DNA of 41,635 nt from an uncultured Solirubrobacterales bacterium (lineage in GTDB: Bacteria > Actinomycetota > Thermoleophilia > Solirubrobacterales > 70-9), in the NCBI GenBank assembly GCA_903933815.1, contig CAIZLN010000036.1, positions 1 to 41,635 on the forward strand. The letters run 5' to 3'. A program made the translations under genes and the position numbers. Positions 34,449-41,635 of this stretch are shown here, piece after piece; position 1 is the first letter of the stretch, and each line of letters starts with the position of its first letter. The notes below the pieces were generated by a model. It did not search any database, had not been told where the DNA came from, and saw only the letters and a list, made by a program, of their open reading frames with translations.

Positions 34449-36698
34449 ATGCGACCGAGGATTGGTTCGCTTATCGCGACTCTGTTTCTCTCTTTGTCTT
34501 TTCTGACCGCATCGTTGCTAATGGTGCATGCGGCCGGAGCACTAGCTTCTGAAGCTGTCTGCGCGCCGAACGTCATCGAAGCCTCTAGTGACATGTCCGA
34601 CGACGTCGGCGCTGCCATTCAAGGCAGCGACTGCGCCGACCTTATTTTCGCCGACGCGGACACCAAGTCAATCGACGCCGGAGCCGGTGACGATGTGGTT
34701 ATCGGAGCCTCAGGCGTATTCACAATTGACGGCGGAACCGGTCAAGACACGATCTACGTCAACGGATCCAACGAGGCGACCGGCGGAGCCGACGACGATC
34801 AGCTCTTTGGCGATCGTGTGCCTGAGCTTGGGACCGAGGCGGCCGACCCGCTGGAAGAAGCACTGATGCCCTTCGTCGAGGAGTTTGGTGTTGAGGCCGT
34901 CAGGGATGCCGTTGAGCAGACAGGGAGTGAACTCACCAGGGAGGACGAGAGCCTTGGATCTGAGACACTGATGGTCAGCTACTCGACCCTGACCACGACC
35001 CTCAACGGAACCGGCGTCGCCGACGACCTCTGGGGTGGATCCGGTAACGACACCATCAACGGGCTGGCAGGCAATGACCGGATCTTCGGAAACATCGGCG
35101 ACGACAACCTCAGCGGGAACGCCGACAACGACCGAATCTCCGGAGGCCAAGGATTTGACGTTATTGACGGCAACCAGGGCAACGACACCCTGCGCGGGGA
35201 CGGCACGATCGATGACATAAAGGACACGGGCCAGAACTCCAGCGACACAGACACGATCAGCTTCGCCGGAGCGGTGACCCCCGGCTTCACCACCGCCATT
35301 CCGAACAACCGACCTGGTGCTCCGACCGCCTACCAGAGCTTTCCCGGAGCCAGTGGCGAGCGCGGCGTCTACATAGACCTGACCAGCAGAATCGCCGACA
35401 ACGGCGCGGCAAGCGACGGCGGCGGTAGGGATACACCGGATCCCGACATCAATCCCCAGTCCCTCATGGGCTTCGAAAACATCATCGGCTCCCCGTACTC
35501 GGATTACATCGTCGGTGATACCGGCAACAACGTGATCGATGGGGGCGGAGGCGCAGACGTAATCCTCGGAGCCGGCGGCAACGACACCCTCTACGGAAAC
35601 GCCGGAGGCGACAACATCGTGGGCGAAGGCGGAACTGACGATTCTGACGGCGGCCCCGGGGTCGACTATTGCGGAAGCGAGAGTCAGGTCTCCTGCGGCG
35701 AAACAGGAGCAAGTGTCGGCGCGGTGACCCCCAGAGACACAAGCAAGGTCGCAGTCGGAATGATCAGCCGCCCTGCGCTGCCCCAAAAGGACTTCTACTT
35801 CACCGGAAGCAGTGGCGACGACGATGTCGTGGTCACCTGGACTTCCGGAAGCCCGAACGCGGTGCGCTTCTCACTGGTTAGCGGAACCTTCGACAGTTCA
35901 CCGTCCGAGCAGACCGCCAACTGCGACTACTCGTTCGTCAATGCCAACCCGCCAAGGGTTACCTGCGAGAGCTACGACCCGATCGGGGCAGTCATCGTGT
36001 CGGGAATGGGTGGAAACGATGAGCTGATCGGACCCTATTCCGGGATGCCGAGAGCGACCACCTACATCTCCCTCGGAGGCGACGGCAACGACCTGATCGA
36101 AGGCACCAACACTTCCGACGACCTCCTGGTTGACGGAGAAGGTCGGGACATCCTCGCGGGTTTCGGTCAGGACGACGGCCTGATCAACAACGGGGGAGTC
36201 GACCGGCTCTCGCTCGGGGCAGGAGATGACTTGGCGATTTCGGCGACGATCTGTGACTCGGGGCTGGTCGGCGGGGTGCTGACAGGCGATGAGATTTTCG
36301 GGTCCACAGGATCCGATAACGCCTCTTGGGCTCAACTCCCGAGCAGCTACAACGGCGTGGCTGCTCGTCTCGCCGACAGCGAGTTTGGCTACCGGTCATC
36401 AAACGGGCCGACCTGCGCCGGTAGCGGCGGCAAGTTGGGCCTCCTAAACCAGATTGAGAACCTTGAAGGATCCGCCTCGATTGATGGCCTGTTCGGTGGT
36501 GGCAACGACAATACGCTGCTTGGCCGGCCTGGTGAAGACTTTCTCTCGGGTGGTGCCGGTGCTGATTTCATGAGTGCCAGAAGCGATGACGACGATACGA
36601 TCGACTGCGGCGCCGGAGCAGACAACGGTCGCGCCGATCCGAAGCCCCTCGATGATAGTCCGGCTCCGGTCGCCTGCGAGAGCCTGCCCCGAGGATAG
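34449..36698 (+). CDS. Secreted RTX-type calcium-binding repeat protein
   Basis: 749 residues. Signal peptide at residues 1-34 ('RIGSLIATLFLSLSFLTASL', cleavage near 'GALASEA'). Several blocks of hemolysin-type G-G-x-G-x-D repeats follow: 'GGSGNDTINGLAGNDRIFG', 'GGGGADVILGAGGNDTLYG' and 'GGDGNDLIEG', plus a final 'GGAGADFMSARSDDDDTID'. They are separated by non-repeat regions with a few cysteine pairs. Such repeats bind calcium and fold as a parallel beta-roll outside the cell. No enzyme domain or wall-anchor signal is seen, so it may be structural or adhesive. First gene of the islet cargo. Confidence 0.85.
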   Translation: MRPRIGSLIATLFLSLSFLTASLLMVHAAGALASEAVCAPNVIEASSDMSDDVGAAIQGSDCADLIFADADTKSIDAGAGDDVVIGASGVFTIDGGTGQDTIYVNGSNEATGGADDDQLFGDRVPELGTEAADPLEEALMPFVEEFGVEAVRDAVEQTGSELTREDESLGSETLMVSYSTLTTTLNGTGVADDLWGGSGNDTINGLAGNDRIFGNIGDDNLSGNADNDRISGGQGFDVIDGNQGNDTLRGDGTIDDIKDTGQNSSDTDTISFAGAVTPGFTTAIPNNRPGAPTAYQSFPGASGERGVYIDLTSRIADNGAASDGGGRDTPDPDINPQSLMGFENIIGSPYSDYIVGDTGNNVIDGGGGADVILGAGGNDTLYGNAGGDNIVGEGGTDDSDGGPGVDYCGSESQVSCGETGASVGAVTPRDTSKVAVGMISRPALPQKDFYFTGSSGDDDVVVTWTSGSPNAVRFSLVSGTFDSSPSEQTANCDYSFVNANPPRVTCESYDPIGAVIVSGMGGNDELIGPYSGMPRATTYISLGGDGNDLIEGTNTSDDLLVDGEGRDILAGFGQDDGLINNGGVDRLSLGAGDDLAISATICDSGLVGGVLTGDEIFGSTGSDNASWAQLPSSYNGVAARLADSEFGYRSSNGPTCAGSGGKLGLLNQIENLEGSASIDGLFGGGNDNTLLGRPGEDFLSGGAGADFMSARSDDDDTIDCGAGADNGRADPKPLDDSPAPVACESLPRG

Positions 36699-36780
36699 TC
36701 GGCACCGCAGCTCGTTGCGAAAGCACGGGTTTGAATTAGCACTTGCAGGACTATGGTCCTCCGAAAACGAAAGCGACAAG

Positions 36781-38202
36781 ATGAAGCTTCAAAACCTGAT
36801 TCCCGTGACCTTGTTTCTCACGGTCTTCATGGTCTGTGCCGCTTCGTCCAGCGCCGCTAACCTCGACCGTTCGTTCGGTCAGAACGGCACCGTAGTAACC
36901 AAGACCGGCAACCCCCCGTACGGGGCTAGCCTTACCGACGAATTCACCGGAAACGTCTGGGCGATCGCCGAGGACAAGCAAGGCCGCTTGCTGGCGGTAG
37001 GTGGCACCGGTTCAGATTCGCTGGTGGTGCGGTACCTGTCCGATGGTCGTCTCGATCCATCTTTTGGGGACGGCGGGAAGGCCCAATTCCCGGCCGCGGC
37101 GCTCGGAGGAACGAATCCGGAGAAATGGTCGAACCGCATACGCGCCGTATCGGTCCTACCCGGCGGCAAGATTCTCCTGGCGGGAGAGGAGGCCCGGATA
37201 GACAGCTCCTTCGCGCGAAGTCCCAAGCAGTACTTTATGCGCCTCTTCCCAAACGGCATGCGAGACCTTTCGTTTGCCAACTTCCCCAATTTTCTGAACG
37301 GCCCTCCGAAGCAGATCGTCCTGCCCGACCCCGGCGGAGCGCTCTACGACATGTTCGTCCAGCGAGACGGCAGGTTCACGATCACAGGCATGTATTCACA
37401 ATCGTTCAACGGGAAAAACCGAAATGTGGCCTACGTAAGGCGCTTCATGCCCGAGATCCTCGGACCGCCCGAGAACTCGATCGAGTTCGATCCCAGCTTC
37501 GCTCCCCGGAGTGAGCCTTTCCCTCATTCGACCGAGATATATCCGTCCAGACCGCCTTTCTGGAATGCTTTTCGGCAAATCGAGCTGCTCGGCTCCGGCA
37601 AGACCTTGGTCGCCGGCAACCTCAGAAACCGCTACTTCGTAGGCCGCCTCACCCGAACCGGGGAGTGGGACAGGACCTTCGGGATAAACAAAACCGGCAA
37701 AGTCGTAACCGAGATCCCGAACTCGAAGGGCAAAGCATGCTTTTGTGCCGTCGGAAGTGGCATGGCCCGTGACAGCAAGGGCCGGATCTATCAGACCGGC
37801 TGGAGCTTTCCTGACTACAAAGACGCGCGGACCATCAACCTGCTTCGCTTCAGGCCCAACGGCCTGCCCGACCGCAGCTTTGGTCGAGCTGGCAAGGCGA
37901 AGCTCACGGTCAACCAGTTCATCAGGGTCCGCCGAATGGCAGTTCACCCCAACGGTACGATCTTCGTCGCTGCCTGGCTTGGATACCAGAGCGCCCAGAA
38001 GTTCGCCGTCTTCGCCTTCCGCCCCGACGGCAGACCGCTTCGCTCCTTCTTTCACAAAGGCCGCTACATAAGTCCGATAGGGGAGATCTCGACCGCCGAG
38101 GACATCCTGATCGACCGACAGGGACGACTGGTGGTCTCGGGCGGTACCTTCAAGGACGGGGATGCCAGTTTCGTGATCAAGCGTTTCCGGGTTGGTCAGT
38201 GA
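36781..38202 (+). CDS. Secreted delta-60 repeat protein
   Basis: 473 residues from the ATG at 36781, with a clean signal peptide ('MKLQNLIPVTLFLTVFMVCA', cleavage after 'SSAA'). The mature part has delta-60 repeats of ~50-60 residues marked by L-D-x-S-F-G-x-x-G motifs: 'LDRSFGQNGTVV', 'LDPSFGDGGKAQF', 'WDRTFGINKTGKV' and 'PDRSFGRAGKAKL', alternating with 'GKILLAGE'-like strands. Proteins of this kind are thought to form propellers; function unknown. 82 bp after the RTX gene. Its last codons overlap a remnant of another family member's 3' end. Confidence 0.85.
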   Translation: MKLQNLIPVTLFLTVFMVCAASSSAANLDRSFGQNGTVVTKTGNPPYGASLTDEFTGNVWAIAEDKQGRLLAVGGTGSDSLVVRYLSDGRLDPSFGDGGKAQFPAAALGGTNPEKWSNRIRAVSVLPGGKILLAGEEARIDSSFARSPKQYFMRLFPNGMRDLSFANFPNFLNGPPKQIVLPDPGGALYDMFVQRDGRFTITGMYSQSFNGKNRNVAYVRRFMPEILGPPENSIEFDPSFAPRSEPFPHSTEIYPSRPPFWNAFRQIELLGSGKTLVAGNLRNRYFVGRLTRTGEWDRTFGINKTGKVVTEIPNSKGKACFCAVGSGMARDSKGRIYQTGWSFPDYKDARTINLLRFRPNGLPDRSFGRAGKAKLTVNQFIRVRRMAVHPNGTIFVAAWLGYQSAQKFAVFAFRPDGRPLRSFFHKGRYISPIGEISTAEDILIDRQGRLVVSGGTFKDGDASFVIKRFRVGQ

Positions 38203-38251
38203 TGGCGGCGGGATCGTGGCGCTCAAGTGGATCGGGTTTGCGCAGCGATGA
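38195..38251 (+). pseudogene. 3' remnant of a lost paralogue of the downstream secreted proteins
   Basis: Read in the frame ending with TGA at 38249-38251, the sequence gives 'GGIVALKWIGFAQR' then stop. The protein ending at 41017 finishes 'AEIVGLRWIGFRGR' then stop, so eight of the last twelve residues agree, including the W-I-G-F core. It runs across the delta-60 gene's stop and ends one base before the ATG at 38253. It appears to be the tail of a deleted tandem copy. Confidence 0.6.
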
Positions 38252-38252
38252 G

Positions 38253-39605
38253 ATGGCGGACGGGTTGCTAAGGAGCATGGGATATCCGAGAGTGATGTGT
38301 CTCGTTGCCTTGTGCGCGGGGATACTGCTCATGGTCTTCCCGGCTTCCGGGACAGCCAAAGAACCGCAAGTCGCGGCATCCGCAGCCTCAGGCATCTACG
38401 CCTTCGATCTCGCGGTCGGAAACCGCGGATACGCGGTCATGGCCTGGTCGGTAGAGAGCGCTGATTCGGGACGCGGGCGCTACCGGGCGAAGGTCTTCAC
38501 TAGAACCAGGCTTCCCGGGCGGGCGGAGTTTGGACCCAGGCGGTTCATCGGAAGGGCCTCGAGCGATTTCATCGCCGCGGAGATCGGTGGCAACGGAACC
38601 ACCGTCGTTGCCTGGTCAGGAACCAACGGCTACCTGACCTACTCGGTGAGGACGCCACGACTTGGCTGGAGTGGTGTGAATACCGTGGCAGGCGCCAGAG
38701 TTAAGAGGGCGCGGATTTCGGTCGCGACCGATGGCACGGTGGCCATGGCCAGCCTGAGAACCCGCAGCTTCGACAACCTACCGAGTCGTGTGCTTGGCAC
38801 GGTCTGGCGGGGGAGATCCGAAAGGCAGCACCGCTGGCGTGTGCTGAGTACTGATGGAGAGACGATCGGCTTTTATCTTGACGTGGTCGCTGGGCAGGGC
38901 ACGCGGGCGACGGTTGTGTGGTCAGGGGCTTGTGAATCTCGGGGGTCGAACCCCGCGTCTTCCTGGATATCCATGAACTCAAGTCATTCCACCCCTGCCA
39001 GGAGGGTCCGCGGTTCCGGCTGCGTTGCCCGGGGCATCGACCTTCAGGCAGACCGATACGGCAATCAGTACATGTACCTCGGCGCTCAGCTGGCGATTCG
39101 CAAAGCCGGCAGTCCTTCCATGGCCGTCGTCAAGGTAGGTCCCCCAGGAGTCAACAAGGGAGGAGGTCAGCTCTCGGTCTCGGAGAACGGCCTTGCCACC
39201 TTGATCGTTCGATCCAACAAGGTCAAGAGTGGTCTCATGTACGGCACCTCCCGGAGGGGCGGTCCACTGAGCGATCTCAAGGAACTAGACAACGTTCGCA
39301 GGGCCCTATCGGGGCGCCGGGACGTCCTACTCGATGTTGCCCCCCTGCCCGGCGGACGCCTCGCGATGTTCTGGGCCGAGATTTGGCCTCCGCCGCCGAG
39401 TGGCGGTCAGTGGAGAGGCCTGTCGGTGAAGGTCTGGCATCCGGGCAAGGTGTTCACCCAACCTGACTACTCCGAGCTTCCGCCGAACTACCTTCCTTTC
39501 CCCAGCGGACTCGCGACGGGGAGCACAGGGGACTCGATCGCCTGGTGGAACCTGACACCAGAGACTGATGAATTCGGCAACACCGTCTTCTGGTGGCAAC
39601 CTTGA
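38253..39605 (+). CDS. Secreted tryptophan-rich repeat protein (islet cargo)
   Basis: About 450 residues. The signal peptide core is 'VMCLVALCAGILLMVFPASG'. Mature repeats contain 'LAVGNRGYAVMAWSV', 'NGTTVVAWSG', 'RATVVWSGACES' and 'DSIAWWNLTP', alternating with 'TRTRLPGRAEFGPRRF'-like segments, so a propeller-like fold is likely. The product is a clear paralogue of the next gene. ATG at 38253 follows directly on the paralogue remnant's stop; earlier GTG/ATG codons at 38199/38202 would add residues translated from the remnant. An ATG at 38277 sits too close to AGGAG. No catalytic or anchor motif recognised. Confidence 0.72.
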   Translation: MADGLLRSMGYPRVMCLVALCAGILLMVFPASGTAKEPQVAASAASGIYAFDLAVGNRGYAVMAWSVESADSGRGRYRAKVFTRTRLPGRAEFGPRRFIGRASSDFIAAEIGGNGTTVVAWSGTNGYLTYSVRTPRLGWSGVNTVAGARVKRARISVATDGTVAMASLRTRSFDNLPSRVLGTVWRGRSERQHRWRVLSTDGETIGFYLDVVAGQGTRATVVWSGACESRGSNPASSWISMNSSHSTPARRVRGSGCVARGIDLQADRYGNQYMYLGAQLAIRKAGSPSMAVVKVGPPGVNKGGGQLSVSENGLATLIVRSNKVKSGLMYGTSRRGGPLSDLKELDNVRRALSGRRDVLLDVAPLPGGRLAMFWAEIWPPPPSGGQWRGLSVKVWHPGKVFTQPDYSELPPNYLPFPSGLATGSTGDSIAWWNLTPETDEFGNTVFWWQP

Positions 39606-41017
39606 GTCCTTTGATTAGTCGGTTGGCGGTGGTCCTGATCGGGCTAATAGCGCTGCTCGCAATCGTGCCGAGTCAGTCCGGCGCGACGGTCGTCCCGAAG
39701 GGCTGGCCCAAGCCGTTCGACCCGGGCGGCAGCACGAACGTCCGCTACGCGGAGCCGACCGTAGCCGTTGGCTCCAACGGCTACACGATCTGGGCCTGGT
39801 GGGAGTACCCCAAGAGGCTTGCGCCCTCGAACTTCCGGGACAACTGGGATCGCGCCCGGCGATCAGCGAAGGTAATGGTGAGAGTTCGTCTGCCAGGTAG
39901 GCGAGGGTTCGAGCCGGCCCGCAGATTCGGGAAGATCGGCTCGACAAAGCCGGAGGTTGCGATCGCGAGAAATGGAAAGAGCGTGTTGAGCTGGTTTTCT
40001 GCCTCCGAGCGTCAGGTGTTTGCCTACCGCAGGCCCAACTCACGCTGGCACAGCTTCCATCAAATCGGCGGCCCTAGGAGCCGGGGTGGCGGCGGCCTGT
40101 CGATCGGACCGGACGGTACCGCTGTCCTGCTCGGTTCGAGGACATTCAAGAAAGAGATCTTGGCGACCGTCAGGCCGCCTTCGGGCGTATTCGGACCTTG
40201 GACCCGGGTCGATCAAGGCAGTCAGACGATCGGTAACGCCAGGGCGGCGATCGCTCAGCGAAGAGGCAGAGCGACTGTCGTCTGGGGGTCGCCGTGCCCT
40301 CTGGGGGTCCCAATCGAAGAGATCGACCCGGCGCTCTACGTTGACTTGGTCGCAACCGTCGAGAACGAGGGACGAGCCGAGATCGACGCGACAACTCCCG
40401 AGTTCATTTCGAATACCAAGTGCCCGACCTACTACTACGACCTTCAGCAGGACAGTCGCGGGACGCAGTATCTGCTGACCCAGGGAGGTTCAGATCTGCT
40501 CGACGTTCGAATCGCGAGTCGTCTGGCGCGAGAGCCTTTTCAGGCGGCTCAGACCGTCAGCGCCGAAACCGAGAGTCCCGGTATCGCGAAGTTCTCGGTC
40601 GGTTTCGACGGGACCGCCACGGTTGCCTGGGACTCCTACTTTCCTGGGCAGGATCGAATTGGCTGGGTTCGCTCAACCACCGCGGACGCCGGAACCTTCG
40701 CAGCGCCGGAACCACTCGTAAGCAATATGGGCGACCGAATGGGCTTCGTTCGGGACCTGACCGCTTTACCAGATGGAACTCTGGCGTCTGCCTGGATGAA
40801 GACGCGACCGGTCTTCAAGATCGGCTTCGGGGTCATCCCGCGCGATCGACCGCTACCGAAGGTGGACTATCCGTGGCCGGCCTGGAGCGGTCGAAGCGCT
40901 CCTTATCCGTTCGAGGTCCTGACCTCGCGCGATGGACGAGCCCTGGCGTGGTGGGCGCTATCCAACGATCACGCCGAGATCGTCGGCCTCAGATGGATCG
41001 GGTTCCGCGGTCGCTGA
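39602..41017 (+). CDS. Secreted tryptophan-rich repeat protein, paralogue of preceding gene
   Basis: 471 residues from a TTG at 39602 that overlaps the previous stop as TTGA; a GTG at 39593 is the alternative. Signal peptide 'LAVVLIGLIALLAIVPSQSG'. Mature part: 'TVAVGSNGYTIWAWWEYP', 'VRVRLPGRRGFEPARRFG', 'RATVVWGSPCPLG', 'TKCPTYYYDLQQDSRGTQY' and 'GTATVAWDSYFPGQD', aligned in order with the upstream paralogue, including two conserved cysteine positions. Ends 20 bp from the intact lpdA stop, convergent with it. Function unknown; binding or surface display is inference. Confidence 0.75.
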   Translation: MSPLISRLAVVLIGLIALLAIVPSQSGATVVPKGWPKPFDPGGSTNVRYAEPTVAVGSNGYTIWAWWEYPKRLAPSNFRDNWDRARRSAKVMVRVRLPGRRGFEPARRFGKIGSTKPEVAIARNGKSVLSWFSASERQVFAYRRPNSRWHSFHQIGGPRSRGGGGLSIGPDGTAVLLGSRTFKKEILATVRPPSGVFGPWTRVDQGSQTIGNARAAIAQRRGRATVVWGSPCPLGVPIEEIDPALYVDLVATVENEGRAEIDATTPEFISNTKCPTYYYDLQQDSRGTQYLLTQGGSDLLDVRIASRLAREPFQAAQTVSAETESPGIAKFSVGFDGTATVAWDSYFPGQDRIGWVRSTTADAGTFAAPEPLVSNMGDRMGFVRDLTALPDGTLASAWMKTRPVFKIGFGVIPRDRPLPKVDYPWPAWSGRSAPYPFEVLTSRDGRALAWWALSNDHAEIVGLRWIGFRGR

Positions 41018-41037
41018 CTCAGCGGGCGCCGGGCAGC

Positions 41038-41635
41038 TCAGGCGTGAGTGGCCCAGCCGTCGATCGCGCGGGCGGCCTCCGGCACAGCCTCCGAGATCGT
41101 CGGGTGGGGGTGGATGATCCGGGCGAGCTCCTGGTAGCCGCCTTCGAGTGCCATGGTGTCGACCAGCTCGGAGATCATGTCGCAGGCACGGTTGCCGACG
41201 ATGTGGGCGCCGATGATCTCTCCGTACTTGGTATCCACCACCAGCTTGACGATGCCGTCGCGGTCGTCGTAGACGGTTCCCGCGCCGACCCCTCCAAGCT
41301 TGAACTTGGAGGTCTTGATGTCGTGGCCGGCCTCCTTGGCCTGGGCCTCGGTCAGGCCGACGCTGGCTACCTGGGGCTGGCAGAAGGTGGCTCCGGGGAT
41401 CAGGTTGAGGTCGAGCGGGTGGGTCTTCTCTCCGGCGGCGTGCTCTGCTGCCACGACGCCTTCCTCCATCGCCTTGTGGGCGAGGGCGGGGCCGCGCACG
41501 ATGTCGCCGATTGCGTAGACCTTGTCGTTGGAGGTCTTCTGGTTCTCGTCGACGGCGATCTTGCCGCTGTCGTCGAGCTTGATCCCGGCCGCTTCGAGGG
41601 CCAGTGCCTCGGTGTCGGGTCGACGGCCTCCGGCG
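41038..41635 (-). CDS. lpdA: Dihydrolipoyl dehydrogenase (E3), 5' part beyond the window
   Basis: About 198 C-terminal residues, open through the window edge. 'GGRRPDTEALALEAAGIKLD', the second FAD motif 'VYAIGDIVRGPALAHKAMEE' and the dimerisation domain with H-P-H-P ('RIIHPHPTISEAVPEAAR') identify E3. It reoxidises dihydrolipoyl groups of 2-oxoacid dehydrogenases with NAD+. The last 404 bp recur 7264 bp away beside the E2 gene. If the islet arrived by integration, this 3' part could be the element's version rather than the original one. Confidence 0.93.
   Translation of the reverse strand, partial: AGGRRPDTEALALEAAGIKLDDSGKIAVDENQKTSNDKVYAIGDIVRGPALAHKAMEEGVVAAEHAAGEKTHPLDLNLIPGATFCQPQVASVGLTEAQAKEAGHDIKTSKFKLGGVGAGTVYDDRDGIVKLVVDTKYGEIIGAHIVGNRACDMISELVDTMALEGGYQELARIIHPHPTISEAVPEAARAIDGWATHA

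Larger units (their letters stand above)
33774..41441. mobile_element. Putative lpdA islet (spacing 7264 bp) carrying four secreted-protein genes
   Basis: Flanked by direct copies of the 3' 404 bp of lpdA (33774-34177 and 41038-41441); weak similarity continues ~16 bp past the stop codons. Between them lie four plus-strand genes, all with signal peptides, opposite in direction to the lpdA/lip operon. Codon use in the cargo (many GGA, ATA, AAC) looks less GC-biased than in the operon. No recombinase, transposase or phage gene is present. The arrangement separates lpdA from its operon partners. It could be integration at the lpdA 3' end or segment acquisition by homologous recombination. Confidence 0.6.

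Noticed and set aside
34710-35786. 358-codon minus-strand open frame opposite the RTX gene
   Set aside because: Repetitive GGxGxD coding produces a valine/alanine-rich shadow; no signal or motif supports it.

Overview
The window is high-GC bacterial DNA. Gene content and habits point to an actinobacterium, most likely the Solirubrobacterales/Thermoleophilia branch. I infer this from GTG/TTG starts with 1-4 base stop/start overlaps, a b558-type SdhC, a metY-metX-metW operon, and secreted delta-60, RTX and tryptophan-rich repeat proteins. No 16S gene is present, so the placement is an inference.

Layout. 1-5260: surface polysaccharide cluster (partial flippase, three glycosyltransferases, short sugar-phosphate transferase). 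5289-9268: metF, two GNAT genes and an MFS sugar porter. 9400-14052: an AlkX/YcaQ-like DNA glycosylase, GluQRS, CYTH protein, thioredoxin (with a good promoter), NUDIX hydrolase, tRNA-Ala(CGC) and an acidic protein. 14053-19457: old yellow enzyme, tRNA-Ala(TGC), an islet holding one secreted repeat protein, a displaced tRNA-Ala 3' half, and a cation/proton antiporter. 19832-23605: metW, metX and metY behind a probable SAM riboswitch, then an esterase. 24044-27470: sdhCAB. 27569-30364: acyl-CoA dehydrogenase, SDR enzyme and UppP. 30368-33717 (minus): a tightly coupled lipoylation operon (E2 catalytic core, Cys-repeat protein, lipB, lipA, rhomboid-like protein). 33774-41635: a 7.3 kb islet with four secreted-protein genes between a truncated and an intact copy of the 3' end of lpdA.

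The most notable observation is that the two islets have the same plan. In each, a conserved host gene (tRNA-Ala or lpdA) is intact on one side. The cargo reads toward its 3' end and stops 20-33 bp away. A displaced copy of the host gene's 3' part lies beyond the cargo's 5' end, in direct orientation. Both carry secreted repeat proteins of related style and neither encodes a recombinase. In the lpdA copies, 19 of 20 base differences I counted are synonymous. That argues that both copies spent most of their divergence inside working genes, so one was probably acquired from a relative.

How the genes work together. The lpdA-E2-lipB-lipA block supplies lipoylation and parts of 2-oxoacid dehydrogenase complexes, and the islet now separates lpdA from the rest. 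MetF, MetY, MetX and MetW cover homocysteine formation and methyl supply. UppP and the sugar transferase share the undecaprenyl-phosphate carrier pool for envelope polymers.
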